Assembly: GCF_002866825.1 (NCBI RefSeq)
Contig: NZ_PKUS01000013.1
Coordinates: 1-64,000, forward strand
DNA length: 64,000 nucleotides
Reading direction: 5' to 3'
Source: Pseudohalioglobus lutimaris
Lineage (GTDB): Bacteria > Pseudomonadota > Gammaproteobacteria > Pseudomonadales > Halieaceae
Shown here in pieces: positions 1-9,791 of this stretch. Numbering within the stretch: the stretch's first letter is position 1; each line of letters begins with the position of its first letter. Made by a program: the position numbers and the translations under genes. The notes under the pieces were generated by a model. It was given only the letters and a program-made list of their open reading frames with translations. It did not search any database and was not told the origin of the DNA.

Positions 1-126
1 ATCGACAACACTCCTTCTCTGTACTAAGAGATTAGAATGTTGCGTCGACCGTTTGAATCCGCAGTCCAAATATGGTCCAACTGGTATTAATGTTAGTGCA
101 AACTTACTGGGAAAAGCTTTGTAGAA
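1..126. other. AT-richer non-coding left edge next to tRNA-Arg
   Basis: I find no gene here. In the first 120 bases 49 are G or C, clearly poorer than the neighbouring genes. The stretch lies directly downstream of the 3' end of tRNA-Arg, the usual attachment point for tyrosine-recombinase elements, so it may be the border of an integrated element that continues to the left. That is inference; no integrase can be read in this short piece. Confidence 0.4.
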
Positions 127-203
<77 letters not shown>

Positions 204-529
204 TGAAGGCGGGCGATGTTACCAGCGATGCAGGGTTTCGTCTATTCTGTGACCTTCGGGTTTTCCCACAATACCAGGCTTTTTGCCGGCCCCACGTCCA
301 GCTCTTTTTACAGGGTTCCGTCACATAGTCACAATGGATGGCGTCGTGTAAGCCAGGTGATTGGGTACTACGTGGTACAGAAGAGGGCTCTGGCGTTCAG
401 TTTCGCTGCGCATCGGACAATGCCGGGCGGCGTGTTCTTCGCGGTATTCTATGCTGCCGCGCGACGCCCTGAGATCACCCCTGCGGTGATTGCCCGGATT
501 CGCAGTTTGTCGGGGCAGGTATATAAACG
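204..529. other. Intergenic region without recognisable gene
   Basis: This lies between the tRNA-Arg 5' end and the stop codon of the minus-strand hydrolase gene. It must hold the tRNA promoter, but I cannot assign its boxes. A small stem (ATCACC/GGTGAT, 474-490) lies just past the hydrolase stop but lacks a U-tract. A 105-codon open frame on the plus strand has no ribosome-binding site and no protein-like family features. Confidence 0.4.
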
Positions 530-1645
530 TTAAGGACCTACGCCCAGGGGTCCCCAGTACTGCTCCAGGAAAGCCTCGATGTCGGCATAGGCACGATCGC
601 GTACCGGCTCGTCGAACCCTACGATGTAGCCGAAGCCCACACAATCTTTGAATTTGGGTGCACTGGTGAAACGCGACAGCATTTTCTCCGCGTGACTGGC
701 GTCCGCGGTGTATTCGTTCAGGTACTCGCCGTTGAGCAGTGGCCTGCCGTTGTCGTCATAGACGAGCTCGCAGCCCGCCAGGTAGGGCGAGTCCTCGCTG
801 AAGAACCTGGGCACGGAGGCCTCCCAGGCATGTCCTGCGCCCTCGTAGAGATGGGCGGTGACCTCGGTACCCAGGGCACGTAACGCATCCTCCCGCTGGC
901 GGCATGCCACCAGGTCGTTGGAGGCGTCCTCGGTGCCGCGCAGGGTCAGCAGTGGGGCGTCTCCCACGTTGTCAGACTGCAGGTCCTGGTAGCAGGGGCC
1001 GTAGGCGTCTATATGCAGGTTGAACGGATACGCGTCGGGCGCGAGCGCCTGGTGGATGCGCCTGTCCATGGCCAGACGCGCCGCCATGCCGCCGTAAGAA
1101 AAGCCGATAATGCCGATGCGCCGGGAATCGATTGACGCGCTGGTCTGCAGCAGTTTAAGCGCCGCGTAGGCGTCGGCAATCAGGTCGAACTCAGTTACCG
1201 ATGAGGTACGGATCACGTAGTTGGCGTCCCTGCTGAATCCCCGCGGTTCATAGTATTCAACCACGAAAGCGGCGATGCCGCGCTGGTTGAACCAGGCCGC
1301 GTACTCATGTTCGCGGCCCGGGGTGATGCCGCCGCTGCCGGGCACAATTACCATGGCGGGAACCGGGTTGTCAGTGCTGGCCTGCTGCGGGTAGCTGAGG
1401 AACCCTTTGCCGGTAGTGGGTCGGGACAGCGCCATATTTCCCAAAATGATCTCCAGGTCGTAGGGGCTGGTAGTGGCGTAGTAGACCGGGCCCTCGGTGC
1501 CTGGCTGTAATTGATCCTGGGGCGCCGGCCAGTCGGGGTGGTCCGGCAGAGTGAGGGCGATGAGTCTTGCTCGCACCGGCGGCAGCAGCAACAGGCCTAT
1601 GATGAGCAGGATGACCAGGGCGGCCGTGATCAGGACTCTTTTCAT
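530..1645 (-). CDS. Membrane-anchored dienelactone hydrolase-like alpha/beta hydrolase
   Basis: A 371-residue serine hydrolase of the alpha/beta fold, closest by motif to the dienelactone hydrolase group. One hydrophobic segment (about residues 4-22) anchors it or acts as an uncleaved signal, so the catalytic domain is probably periplasmic. The nucleophile elbow is GFSYGG with Ser183, the likely acid is Asp240 (RGTEDASND) and the base is His272 (EGAGHAW). VPGSGG at 101-106 probably forms the oxyanion region. The start at 1645 has a GGGAG ribosome-binding site six bases upstream; a longer frame extends 32 codons further but without such a site. The substrate is unknown. It is divergent from the DUF819 gene. 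Confidence 0.75.
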   Translation of the reverse strand: MKRVLITAALVILLIIGLLLLPPVRARLIALTLPDHPDWPAPQDQLQPGTEGPVYYATTSPYDLEIILGNMALSRPTTGKGFLSYPQQASTDNPVPAMVIVPGSGGITPGREHEYAAWFNQRGIAAFVVEYYEPRGFSRDANYVIRTSSVTEFDLIADAYAALKLLQTSASIDSRRIGIIGFSYGGMAARLAMDRRIHQALAPDAYPFNLHIDAYGPCYQDLQSDNVGDAPLLTLRGTEDASNDLVACRQREDALRALGTEVTAHLYEGAGHAWEASVPRFFSEDSPYLAGCELVYDDNGRPLLNGEYLNEYTADASHAEKMLSRFTSAPKFKDCVGFGYIVGFDEPVRDRAYADIEAFLEQYWGPLGVGP

Positions 1646-1820
1646 TGGCTTCTCCCACGAGGCCAGGATGCCGCGCGCACCCGCAGCCTGACGCAATAAA
1701 TAGTACTGCACAGAATAGGCATGGCGCTGTCCTGCGTCCACGGTTAATGCTGCGCCGGCAACCCTGGGCAGCGAGCAACACGGGTTTCAGGACAGGGCGT
1801 TATATCAAGCCTATAATGCG

Positions 1821-3014
1821 ATGCAGATGACTTATCTGCTCGCCATGGTGTTTTTTTTCGCTCCCGCGCTGCTGCTTTGGACCGCCCACCATCAGGCCTG
1901 GGCGCGCAAGCTGGGCATTATTGCGCTTTGTTATATTGCTGGCTTACTCGTTGGTAATGCGAACGTGTTGCCAGAGGCATTCATTCCCGCGCAACAGATG
2001 CTGGTCGATGCGACTGTGCTGCTGGCGTTGCCGCTGCTTCTGTTCACGCTGGATGTGCGCCAGTGGCGCACCGTGGCGGGCAAAGCGATGCTTTCCATGG
2101 GCATTGCCACCACCTCCGTGGTCACGCTGGCAACCTGTCTGTTCTTTCTTTTCCGGGGCGGTGGTGCCGAGTCTGCGGCGCACTTTGCGGCGATGTCGGT
2201 TGGGGTTTATACCGGAGGTACACCCAACCTGGCGGCGATCAAGTCGGGCCTGGATATTCCCCACAGCGAGTATATTATTTTTCATAGCCTGGATACGCTG
2301 ATCGGCGCAGCCTATCTGCTCTTCATGTTGACAATGGGCGTGGCCCTGTTTCGACGCTTACTCGGCGCCCCTGCGCCCCCGGTGGAGACCTCCGCCGTGA
2401 CAGCGCCAGCAATCGGGGAGCCGGACGCACAGGCCAGCCATTACGACAGCGACGATTATTCCTCGTTGCTCACGGCAGGTAATCTGCCCGAGCAGATCAA
2501 AGCGCTGGCGCTGGCCGTGCTGGTGGTAGCCGCTGCCCTGGTGCTCGCAGAAGTGCACGCCATGGCGAAGGGTGCAGCGCGCAGCCCCGCTATCGTAATC
2601 ATGGCGCTTACTACATTTGGAATCCTGCTCTCGCTAGTCCCCCGGGTAAGGCGCATGCACCTTGCCTATAAGCTGGGCATGTATCTTATCTACGTGTTTT
2701 GCTTTGCCGTGGCATCCATGGCCAGTCTGCAACGCCTCGCCCAGGTAGACGTTATCATCACGCTGTTTATCGCCGGAACGGTGCTGGGTAGCGTCGTCGT
2801 GCACGCGCTGCTATGTCGGCTTGCGCGCATCGACAGCGACACGTTTATGGTGACCTCGGTCGCCGCCGTCTGCAGCCCGCCCTTTGTACCGATGATGGCG
2901 CGGGCCCTGGGTAATCCGGGCACTATACTGTCGGGTATGACGGCAGGCATTATTGGCTACGCGCTAGGCAACTACATTGGCATCAGTCTCGGCCTGTACT
3001 TGCAGAGCCTGTAA
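1821..3014 (+). CDS. DUF819 family integral membrane protein
   Basis: A 397-residue polytopic membrane protein with about ten hydrophobic segments and a hydrophilic loop around residues 190-220. The motif SVGVYTGGTPNLAAIKSGL (about residues 125-143) and the paired layout of two similar halves match the DUF819 (YjcL) family, thought to be transporters of unknown substrate. ATG at 1821 gives a normal first helix; an internal ATG two codons on (1827) is possible. It ends 22 bases before the start of the PLP-dependent lyase gene, suggesting co-transcription. A link to an amino-acid-like or amine substrate of that enzyme is inference only. Confidence 0.75.
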   Translation: MQMTYLLAMVFFFAPALLLWTAHHQAWARKLGIIALCYIAGLLVGNANVLPEAFIPAQQMLVDATVLLALPLLLFTLDVRQWRTVAGKAMLSMGIATTSVVTLATCLFFLFRGGGAESAAHFAAMSVGVYTGGTPNLAAIKSGLDIPHSEYIIFHSLDTLIGAAYLLFMLTMGVALFRRLLGAPAPPVETSAVTAPAIGEPDAQASHYDSDDYSSLLTAGNLPEQIKALALAVLVVAAALVLAEVHAMAKGAARSPAIVIMALTTFGILLSLVPRVRRMHLAYKLGMYLIYVFCFAVASMASLQRLAQVDVIITLFIAGTVLGSVVVHALLCRLARIDSDTFMVTSVAAVCSPPFVPMMARALGNPGTILSGMTAGIIGYALGNYIGISLGLYLQSL

Positions 3015-3036
3015 ACGAATTACCGGAGGTTTCGCC

Positions 3037-4467
3037 ATGCATAAGGCAATGCCCGAACAGGGTCGTGACAGCGAACAGATATTGAGTGACCTTGACGCAT
3101 TTAAAGACCAGGATCCCCATTACAAGGATGGCCGCGTCTGGAGCCTTGTTTATTATCTGGATGAGGACCACTCTGATTTTCTCAAACAAAGCTATCACAG
3201 CTATGCCTGCGAGAACGGCCTGAACCCGGGCGCTTTCAAGAGCCTTAAAAAAATTGAAACCGAGGTGATCAGCGCTACCGCCGATATTCTCAACGGCACC
3301 GAAGAGGTTTGCGGTGTGGTCACTTCCGGCGGCACCGAAAGCTGCCTGATGGCGGTTAAAACCTACCGCGATATGGCGCGAGACCAGCGCGGTGTAAAGA
3401 ACCCGGAAATGATCATGCCGACCACCGCCCATGTGGCCTGGTTCAAGGCGTCGGAGTACTTTGGCGTAAAGATACGGCTGGTGCCGTTGACCAGGGATTT
3501 TACGCCCGACCTGAAAAAGCTGAAGCGGCTGATCAATCGCAACACGGTGATGATTCTGGGCAGCGCGCCGGAGTACCCGCACGGTACCATCGACCCCATC
3601 GAAGCGATGGGTGCGATAGCGCAGAAAAAGAAAATTCCACTGCATGTGGATGCCTGCGTGGGCGGTTTTATCCTGCCGTTCATGGCCATGAACGGGGAGC
3701 AGATACCGCCATGGGATTACCGCGTGCCCGGCGTGACGTCGATCTCTGCAGATATTCACAAGTACGGCTACGCCGCCAAGGGCGCCTCTACCATCACCTA
3801 TCGCAACCTGGACTACCTGCGCTACCAGATGTTTGCGTATGAAAACTGGCCGGGTGGGGTGTTTGCATCGTCTGCCCTGCTCGGCACGCGTCCGGGGGGA
3901 GCCTATGCGGCTGCCTGGGGGGTGATTCAGTACTTTGGCAAGACGGGATACCGCAAGTTGGCCGAGGATACGCTATCGGCAGTGAACCAGTTGAAAGCGG
4001 GTATTGCCGCCATGCCTGAACTGGAGGTCATGGGCAATCCGCAGGGGCCGCTGTTTTCCTACCGCTCGGTCGACGCGGACGTCAATATCTATGCCGTGGG
4101 TGACCAGATGGACGCGCGCGGCTGGCAGGTCAACCGCAATCAGCAGCCAGCGGGCTTGCATGCCATGGTCACCGCGCAGCATTTGCGAGTGGTAGACGAA
4201 TACCTTGAGGACCTGCGCTCGGCTGTGGCCGCGGTAAAGGCTGATCCATCCCTCGCGCAGCAGGGCGGGGCCGCAACCTACGGCATGATGGCCCACGTGC
4301 CCTTGCGCGGCATGGTGAAGAAGAAAGTACTGGAGATGTACTCTGAACAGTACCGCGCCGGCGGCGGGGAGCTTGACCTGGCTGCAGGCGCCGGCAATGA
4401 CAGCAGCCTTGTCGACAGGCTGGTGACGCGCTACGTGAATTACAAGTCACGCAAGGCCGGTTCCTGA
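3037..4467 (+). CDS. PLP-dependent decarboxylase/sphingosine-1-phosphate lyase-like enzyme
   Basis: A 476-residue group II PLP enzyme. The cofactor lysine is K242 in SADIHKYGYAAKG, Asp205 in PLHVDACVGG should bind the pyridine nitrogen, and VVTSGGTESCLMA (about 94-106) is the phosphate-binding region. The overall pattern, including the N-terminal SLVYYLDEDHSDFLK segment, resembles the sphingosine-1-phosphate lyase branch more than glutamate or DOPA decarboxylases. The start at 3037 follows a clear CCGGAGG site, and the length is typical. It probably cleaves or decarboxylates a phosphorylated or amino substrate in the cytoplasm; which one cannot be read from sequence. It sits directly behind the DUF819 gene. 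Confidence 0.8.
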   Translation: MHKAMPEQGRDSEQILSDLDAFKDQDPHYKDGRVWSLVYYLDEDHSDFLKQSYHSYACENGLNPGAFKSLKKIETEVISATADILNGTEEVCGVVTSGGTESCLMAVKTYRDMARDQRGVKNPEMIMPTTAHVAWFKASEYFGVKIRLVPLTRDFTPDLKKLKRLINRNTVMILGSAPEYPHGTIDPIEAMGAIAQKKKIPLHVDACVGGFILPFMAMNGEQIPPWDYRVPGVTSISADIHKYGYAAKGASTITYRNLDYLRYQMFAYENWPGGVFASSALLGTRPGGAYAAAWGVIQYFGKTGYRKLAEDTLSAVNQLKAGIAAMPELEVMGNPQGPLFSYRSVDADVNIYAVGDQMDARGWQVNRNQQPAGLHAMVTAQHLRVVDEYLEDLRSAVAAVKADPSLAQQGGAATYGMMAHVPLRGMVKKKVLEMYSEQYRAGGGELDLAAGAGNDSSLVDRLVTRYVNYKSRKAGS

Positions 4468-4486
4468 CGCAGGTGCTCCCTGCCTG

Positions 4487-5494
4487 CTACTGCATCTCTA
4501 TACAGATCTTGCCGAAATGCTGCTGTGTCTCCTGGTGGCGGAAGGCGTCGGCCAGCTGTGCCAGCGGGTAACGACTGTCGATGACCGGACGCAGGTCATT
4601 GGCTTCTACTGCGGCAATCATGTCGGCCTGGTGCCGTTGGCTGCCCACGGTGATGCCGTGGATGCGGGCGTTCTTCTGGAACAGTTCTGCGGTGGGCACT
4701 TCACCGGAGAACCCGGTCAGTACACCGATCATGCTGATGCAGCCGTCAAAAGCCACAGCGCGCACGGACTGCGCCACAGTACCCGAGCCACCCACTTCAA
4801 CCACCAGGTCAGCGCCATGGCCGCCGGTGAGTTCCAGTACCTTGTCACCCCAATCGGGCGTGTCTTTATAGTTGATCAGGACCTCTGCCCCCAACTCCCC
4901 CAGACGTGCAAGCTTGGCGTCAGAAGAGGAGGTGGCGATGACCCGGCACCCCATAGTCCTGGCGAACTGCAGGGCAAAAATGGATACGCCGCCGCTGCCC
5001 TGTACCAGGACCCAGTCGCCGGGGCGCAGGTGCGTTTCTACCATCAGCGCCCGCCAGGCGGTCAGGCCCGCGCAGGTCAGTGTCGCCGCTTCGGCGAAGT
5101 CGAGGTTGGCGGGCATGCGGCTGAAGGCGTTGGCGGGCATGGTGACGCTGTCGGCGGCAAAGCCGTCCACGTTGTCGCCGGGAACACCCTGGAGGCGCTC
5201 GAAGGTAGGGCCACCGTCCTGCCACTGCGGGAAGAAGTGACTGAGTACCCTGTCGCCCACAGCGAACTGGCTGACCCCTTCGCCCACGGCAGTGACCACA
5301 CCGGCGCCGTCTGACATGGGTATGCGGCCGTCCTCGGTCGGCAGCAGCCCGAGCACCACCACGTAGTCGTGGAAGTTTAACGAGCTGGCCTTGACCTCGA
5401 CCTGGATTTCACCCGGTCCCGGCGCTTGGGGCTCGATTTCCTTGAGGGTGAGCTGGTCCAGTCCACATGGTGCCTTGAGAGTCATTGCCTGCAT
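4487..5494 (-). CDS. Zinc-independent MDR-family NAD(P)H:quinone reductase-like alcohol dehydrogenase
   Basis: A 335-residue medium-chain dehydrogenase/reductase. The N-terminal GroES-like half includes SSLNFHDYVVVLG, and the Rossmann half carries a nucleotide-binding segment (VQGSGGVSIFALQFAR). The catalytic and structural zinc cysteines of classical alcohol dehydrogenases are absent, which fits the quinone oxidoreductase/zinc-independent branch. ATG at 5494 follows an AAGGA site. An upstream in-frame ATG would add 27 residues of non-family sequence and was not used. It is convergent with the PLP lyase and divergent from the PhyH gene. The substrate is unknown; probably an enone, quinone or alcohol. 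Confidence 0.8.
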   Translation of the reverse strand: MQAMTLKAPCGLDQLTLKEIEPQAPGPGEIQVEVKASSLNFHDYVVVLGLLPTEDGRIPMSDGAGVVTAVGEGVSQFAVGDRVLSHFFPQWQDGGPTFERLQGVPGDNVDGFAADSVTMPANAFSRMPANLDFAEAATLTCAGLTAWRALMVETHLRPGDWVLVQGSGGVSIFALQFARTMGCRVIATSSSDAKLARLGELGAEVLINYKDTPDWGDKVLELTGGHGADLVVEVGGSGTVAQSVRAVAFDGCISMIGVLTGFSGEVPTAELFQKNARIHGITVGSQRHQADMIAAVEANDLRPVIDSRYPLAQLADAFRHQETQQHFGKICIEMQ

Positions 5495-5773
5495 GGTGAT
5501 TCCTTGATGTTTTTTGTTGGCCTTGTACGTCGGGTAGCGGATGCGTAGCCCGATGTCGTTATCGGTGTGTCCCACAGGATACTACGTGTTTTGCAGCGGT
5601 GCAGTTCATGCCGTGCCGGTACTGCCGGTACAATACGGCTTGATTGCGCGGCGTGGTCGACGGTAGTGATGCCATTGTGCTCAAGCACATTACCCGCCAG
5701 ACAAGCTGCGGCTCGGGCTATACTGCTGGCTGCGCGCTGATGACAGCGTGGGCCACCAGTAAGGAGTAAGCCG

Positions 5774-6667
5774 ATGAGTGAATCAAAGAGCGGTCGCGAC
5801 GACCCGCGTTTTCGCCAGATTGATTCCTTCGACCAGTACCTGGGCACGGACCTGGCACGCACGCACGGCTTTACCCGCAGTGAGCAAGCGGCCGGGCTGG
5901 ACCCGGCCCTGGTGCAGTCACAACATGAACAACTGATGCGCGACGGCTACATCATTCTCCAGGATATGGTGGACGCGGACACCCTGCAGGCGCTGCGCAC
6001 AGAGGCCACACCGCAGCTGGAAAAAATGGGCCGCAATTCCTTTGAAGGGGAGCGTACGCAGCGCATCTACGCTGTTCCTGAGAAGCTGCGTTCGGCAGAT
6101 CCGTTTATCGAGCACCCGCTGGTACTGGCGCACCTGGACCGGCTGTTTCAGCCCAACTACCTGCTGTCCCAGGCTCAGGTCATCAATATCCTGAGTGACT
6201 CTCCCGCCCAGCCCCTGCATATTGACGACGGCTTTTACGCCTGGCCACGCCCGCGGCCAGCCCTGTCGGCGGCAACGGTGTTCGCGGTGGATGATTTCAC
6301 GGCAGAGAATGGCGCCACGGTGGCGATTCCCGGCAGCCACCTGTGGGCGGAGGAGCGTTCACCGCAGCCCGGGGACGCGCGCGTGACGGCGGTGATGCCG
6401 GCGGGGTCCTGCATTCTGTTTCTGGGTAACCTCTGGCACGGGGGCGGCGAAAACTTCAGTGGCAGCAGTCGGTTGGCTATCACCGCGCAATATTGCGAGC
6501 CCTGGCTGCGCACCCAGGAGAACTATTTCCTTTCCGTGTCAGCAGAGACCGCGGCTGCAGTCTCCGAGGATATCCGCCGCCTGCTGGGTTACTCCATCCA
6601 TCCGCCGTTTATGGGCATGAGCGATGGCATGCACCCCAAGCGCAGGCTCCCCGGGGGCGACAGCTGA
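5774..6667 (+). CDS. Phytanoyl-CoA dioxygenase (PhyH) family protein
   Basis: A 297-residue Fe(II)/2-oxoglutarate-dependent oxygenase. The metal triad is readable as His149-x-Asp151 (LHIDDG) and His222 (NLWHGGGEN), and Arg233 (SSRLAIT) is the likely 2-oxoglutarate carboxylate ligand. The AAGGAG site before ATG 5774 is strong. PhyH relatives hydroxylate a wide range of lipids and small molecules, so the substrate cannot be named. The gene stands alone, convergent with murA (3-base gap between stops) and divergent from the MDR reductase across 279 bases. Confidence 0.85.
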   Translation: MSESKSGRDDPRFRQIDSFDQYLGTDLARTHGFTRSEQAAGLDPALVQSQHEQLMRDGYIILQDMVDADTLQALRTEATPQLEKMGRNSFEGERTQRIYAVPEKLRSADPFIEHPLVLAHLDRLFQPNYLLSQAQVINILSDSPAQPLHIDDGFYAWPRPRPALSAATVFAVDDFTAENGATVAIPGSHLWAEERSPQPGDARVTAVMPAGSCILFLGNLWHGGGENFSGSSRLAITAQYCEPWLRTQENYFLSVSAETAAAVSEDIRRLLGYSIHPPFMGMSDGMHPKRRLPGGDS

Positions 6668-6670
6668 GCG

Positions 6671-7930
6671 CTACTCGGTGGTGACGCGGCGAATTTTTGC
6701 GCCCAGGCCGGCCAGTTTATTTTCCAGGTGCTCATAGCCGCGATCCAGGTGGTAGATACGGCTCACCTCGGTGTCGCCGCTGGCGACCAGTCCGGCCAGC
6801 ACCAGGCTGGCACTGGCGCGCAGGTCTGTGGCCATGACGGGCGCCCCACTCAGGCCCTTGCGCTTGCCGCGCACCACCGCCACCTGGGTCATGGGCGTAA
6901 TATCCGCCCCCAGTCGCACCAGTTCCTGTACGTGCATGAAGCGGTTTTCAAAAATGTGTTCGGTCACCACGGAGGTGCCCTCGGCCTGGGTCATCAGCGC
7001 CATGAACTGGGCCTGCAGATCTGTCGGGAAGCCGGGGTAGGGCGCGGTGGCAATATCCACGGCCTGCCAGCTATCGGTGCTTTGCACCGTGATCGCGTCG
7101 GCAGTGGTATCCACGCGGAAACCGGCGTCACGCATCTTGTCGACCAGTGACTGCAAGTGTTCGGGGATGCAGCAGTCCACCGTAACATTGCCACCGGTAA
7201 TAGCGCCGGCGATCAGCAGCGTGCCAGCCTCTATGCGATCGGGCACGATACTGTGACGCGCCGGGGTCAACTTCTCGACACCCTCAACGGTAATCACACT
7301 GCTGCCTGCACCCTCTATCCGGGCGCCCATGGCGATCAGGTAGTTGGCCAGGTCGACGACCTCCGGCTCCTTGGCTGCGTTCTCAATCACGGTGGTGCCG
7401 CTGGCCAGGCTGGCGGCCATTAATGCGTTTTCGGTGCCGCCGACGGTGACTTTCTCAAACAGGATGCGATCACCCACCAGGCGTTGCGCGCGGGCCACCA
7501 CGTAACCACCCTCGCTGGAAATATCGGCGCCCAGCCGACGCATGGTCTCGATATGCAGATCGATAGGGCGGGAGCCGATAGCGCAGCCCCCGGGCAGGCT
7601 GACCCTTGCCTCGCCGTAGCGAGCCAGTAGCGGTCCCAGGCAGAGAATACCCGCGCGCATCTTGCGTACCATGTCGTAGTCCGCAACGTGCGCCGCGGGC
7701 GCTTCCACGTCCACCAGCAGCGAGCCGCCCTGGCGTTCGCTGGTCGCGCCAAGGGACGCCAGCAGTTGCTGCGTCGACTCGATGTCCTTGAGCTCCGGCA
7801 CATTGTCGAAGTGGTGACGTCCGTCCGCCAGCAATGAGGCGAACAGAATGGGCAGCGCCGCGTTCTTCGAGCCGCTGGTGCTGACGGTGCCATTGAGGCG
7901 CTGACCGCCGCTGACGATGATAGAATCCAA
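6671..7930 (-). CDS. murA: UDP-N-acetylglucosamine 1-carboxyvinyltransferase MurA
   Basis: A 419-residue cytoplasmic enzyme that transfers enolpyruvate from PEP to UDP-GlcNAc, the first committed step of peptidoglycan synthesis. The EPSP-synthase fold is recognisable: Lys22-Asn23 in [10 protein letters not shown], the active-site loop [15 protein letters not shown] with Cys116 (the fosfomycin target in this family), and the C-terminal [13 protein letters not shown]. The length is the family norm. Unlike many gammaproteobacteria there is no bolA-like gene beside it; it is divergent from a GH3 hexosaminidase-like gene, so synthesis and turnover of the same sugar are adjacent. Confidence 0.97.
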   Translation of the reverse strand: MDSIIVSGGQRLNGTVSTSGSKNAALPILFASLLADGRHHFDNVPELKDIESTQQLLASLGATSERQGGSLLVDVEAPAAHVADYDMVRKMRAGILCLGPLLARYGEARVSLPGGCAIGSRPIDLHIETMRRLGADISSEGGYVVARAQRLVGDRILFEKVTVGGTENALMAASLASGTTVIENAAKEPEVVDLANYLIAMGARIEGAGSSVITVEGVEKLTPARHSIVPDRIEAGTLLIAGAITGGNVTVDCCIPEHLQSLVDKMRDAGFRVDTTADAITVQSTDSWQAVDIATAPYPGFPTDLQAQFMALMTQAEGTSVVTEHIFENRFMHVQELVRLGADITPMTQVAVVRGKRKGLSGAPVMATDLRASASLVLAGLVASGDTEVSRIYHLDRGYEHLENKLAGLGAKIRRVTTE

Positions 7931-8084
7931 GGTTTACTCCGCTGAGGCCACTGCCGCGCGGGGGCGGCAAGGATTGGAAAGGGCGCTAGGGTACCAGTTC
8001 GCACCCTCCGGAGAAATAGTTGCCTCGCGCACAGTTCCCCCGTCGGGGCGCGCGCGGTATCGTGTACTTTCAATCGTACCTACC

Positions 8085-9791
8085 ATGGAATGCTCCCGCC
8101 GGATGACAGCCGCAGAAAACCTGACTCTGGAACAGTGCGTCGCCCTGAAGTTGATGCTGGATATCCGCTTCTTCGACACCGGCAGCGGTGCGCAGCCGGT
8201 ACTGCAGCTACCGCCCACCCTCGCCGAGGGGCTTGCGGCCTTGCAACCGGGCGGCATTATCCTGTTTCGGGAGAACCTGGCATCCGTGGAGCAGATCACC
8301 GCACTGACGGCGCAGATTCGCCAGTGCCTGTCACCGATGACGCTGATTGCCATCGACCAGGAAGGGGGCAGGGTGACCCGCCTGCCGCGGGAACAGGTGA
8401 CCAGTTTCAGTGGCAATATGGCGCTGGCAGCCTGCCCCGCCGATGAGCGTACGGCGCTGGCGCGCGCCATGGGCGCCGCCCAGGGTGAAGAACTCGCTGC
8501 ACTGGGGATCAACGTCAACTTCGCCCCCACGCTGGACGTCAACAGCAATCCGCAGAACCCGGTCATCAACGTACGCGCGTTCGGTGATGACCCCGTTGCG
8601 GTCGCGTCTCTGGGCGCTGAGGTTGTCAGTGGCCTGCAGGGCACCGGGGTGGCGGCCGCGGTAAAGCATTTTCCCGGACACGGTGACACCAGCCAGGACA
8701 GCCACACCCATTTACCCTGCGTAATGCGCGACGCGCAGAGCGCCGCGCGCGTTGACCTGGCGCCTTTTGCTGACGTTATTGCTGCGGTTTCCCCGGCCAT
8801 GGTGATGACCGCGCACATCCAGTATCCGGCGCTGGACGCAGACACGCTTCCCGGTACCGGTATTGTCCGCCCGGCAACGCTCTCACACCGCATTGTCACC
8901 GGCCTGTTGCGCGAACAGATGAACTTCAAGGGAGTGGTGATCAGCGACGCGCTGGATATGCGCGCCATCAGTGAACTGATGACGCCGCTGGAGGCGGTAC
9001 TCGCGTGTTTTCACGCGGGCGTGGACATTGCCCTGATGCCGCTGCTGGTGCGCAGTGGGGATGCTCTGGCGCAACTGCGTTTGCTGGTATCGGCGGTGGC
9101 GGAAGCGGTGCGCGCGGGTGAACTCGAGGAGAAACAACTGCGGGTTTCCGCGGAGCGTATTCTACAACTGCAGGCTCGCCACGCAGCCGGCGAACAGGAC
9201 TGCGCAGCGGTCTCCTGTCTTGGCTGTGCTGCGCATCGCAGCCTCGAAGCGAACATTGCGCGCCACAGCATTACCCTGGTGAGCGGGACGCAACCACGAC
9301 TGAACCAGGGGAGCGCAGTACATCTGCTGATGCCTGGCCGGGACAGCGCGGCGGCGCTTTGTCAGGCACTGGAATTTCTCGACCCTTCCCTGCGAATCAC
9401 CTGGCAGAGCCTGGAAGACTTCGACGCTACCCGGGAGCGCGAACTGCTGGCGGCAGCCGATGTGTACCTGGTCGGCGTCAGTGAGCCTGCAGTCAGCGCC
9501 GTTGACCTGGGTGGTGCGGAGGACCTGGACGCGCTGGCCGACCACAGCCCGGCCTCGGTGCAGAAATGGTCCCTGGGCCAGGCCGGTGGAGTGCAGCGCG
9601 TCGTGGTGATGCTAAATTCACCCTACAGCTGCGCCGACTTCACTTCCCTGGCGGATACCGTGCTGGCGACCTATGACGGCGCTACGGTGGGTTACGGCGG
9701 AGAGCCAGGGCCCGCGTACCAGGCCCTGGCCGCAGTGCTCACTGGTATGGCGTCGCTGCGAGGGCAGCTTCCCGTCAGGCTTTCCTTGTAG
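8085..9791 (+). CDS. GH3 family beta-N-acetylhexosaminidase-like glycosidase
   Basis: About 568 residues. The N-terminal GH3 TIM-barrel (about 20-370) has the NagZ-type signature KHFPGHGDTSQDSHTHLP (194-211), whose Asp/His pair act in catalysis, and the nucleophile Asp288 in GVVISDALDM. A further C-terminal part of about 190 residues makes it longer than the roughly 340-residue cytoplasmic NagZ of E. coli. It probably releases GlcNAc from muropeptides or chitin-like glycans. The start is uncertain: ATG 8085 and ATG 8103 both lack a strong Shine-Dalgarno, and the frame is open back to 7917. There is no obvious signal peptide with either start. It overlaps the convergent lipid kinase gene by 17 bases. 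Confidence 0.8.
   Translation: MECSRRMTAAENLTLEQCVALKLMLDIRFFDTGSGAQPVLQLPPTLAEGLAALQPGGIILFRENLASVEQITALTAQIRQCLSPMTLIAIDQEGGRVTRLPREQVTSFSGNMALAACPADERTALARAMGAAQGEELAALGINVNFAPTLDVNSNPQNPVINVRAFGDDPVAVASLGAEVVSGLQGTGVAAAVKHFPGHGDTSQDSHTHLPCVMRDAQSAARVDLAPFADVIAAVSPAMVMTAHIQYPALDADTLPGTGIVRPATLSHRIVTGLLREQMNFKGVVISDALDMRAISELMTPLEAVLACFHAGVDIALMPLLVRSGDALAQLRLLVSAVAEAVRAGELEEKQLRVSAERILQLQARHAAGEQDCAAVSCLGCAAHRSLEANIARHSITLVSGTQPRLNQGSAVHLLMPGRDSAAALCQALEFLDPSLRITWQSLEDFDATRERELLAAADVYLVGVSEPAVSAVDLGGAEDLDALADHSPASVQKWSLGQAGGVQRVVVMLNSPYSCADFTSLADTVLATYDGATVGYGGEPGPAYQALAAVLTGMASLRGQLPVRLSL

Noticed and set aside
216-533. 105-codon open frame after the tRNA
   Set aside because: No ribosome-binding site, atypical residue composition, shares bases with the hydrolase gene end, no family resemblance.
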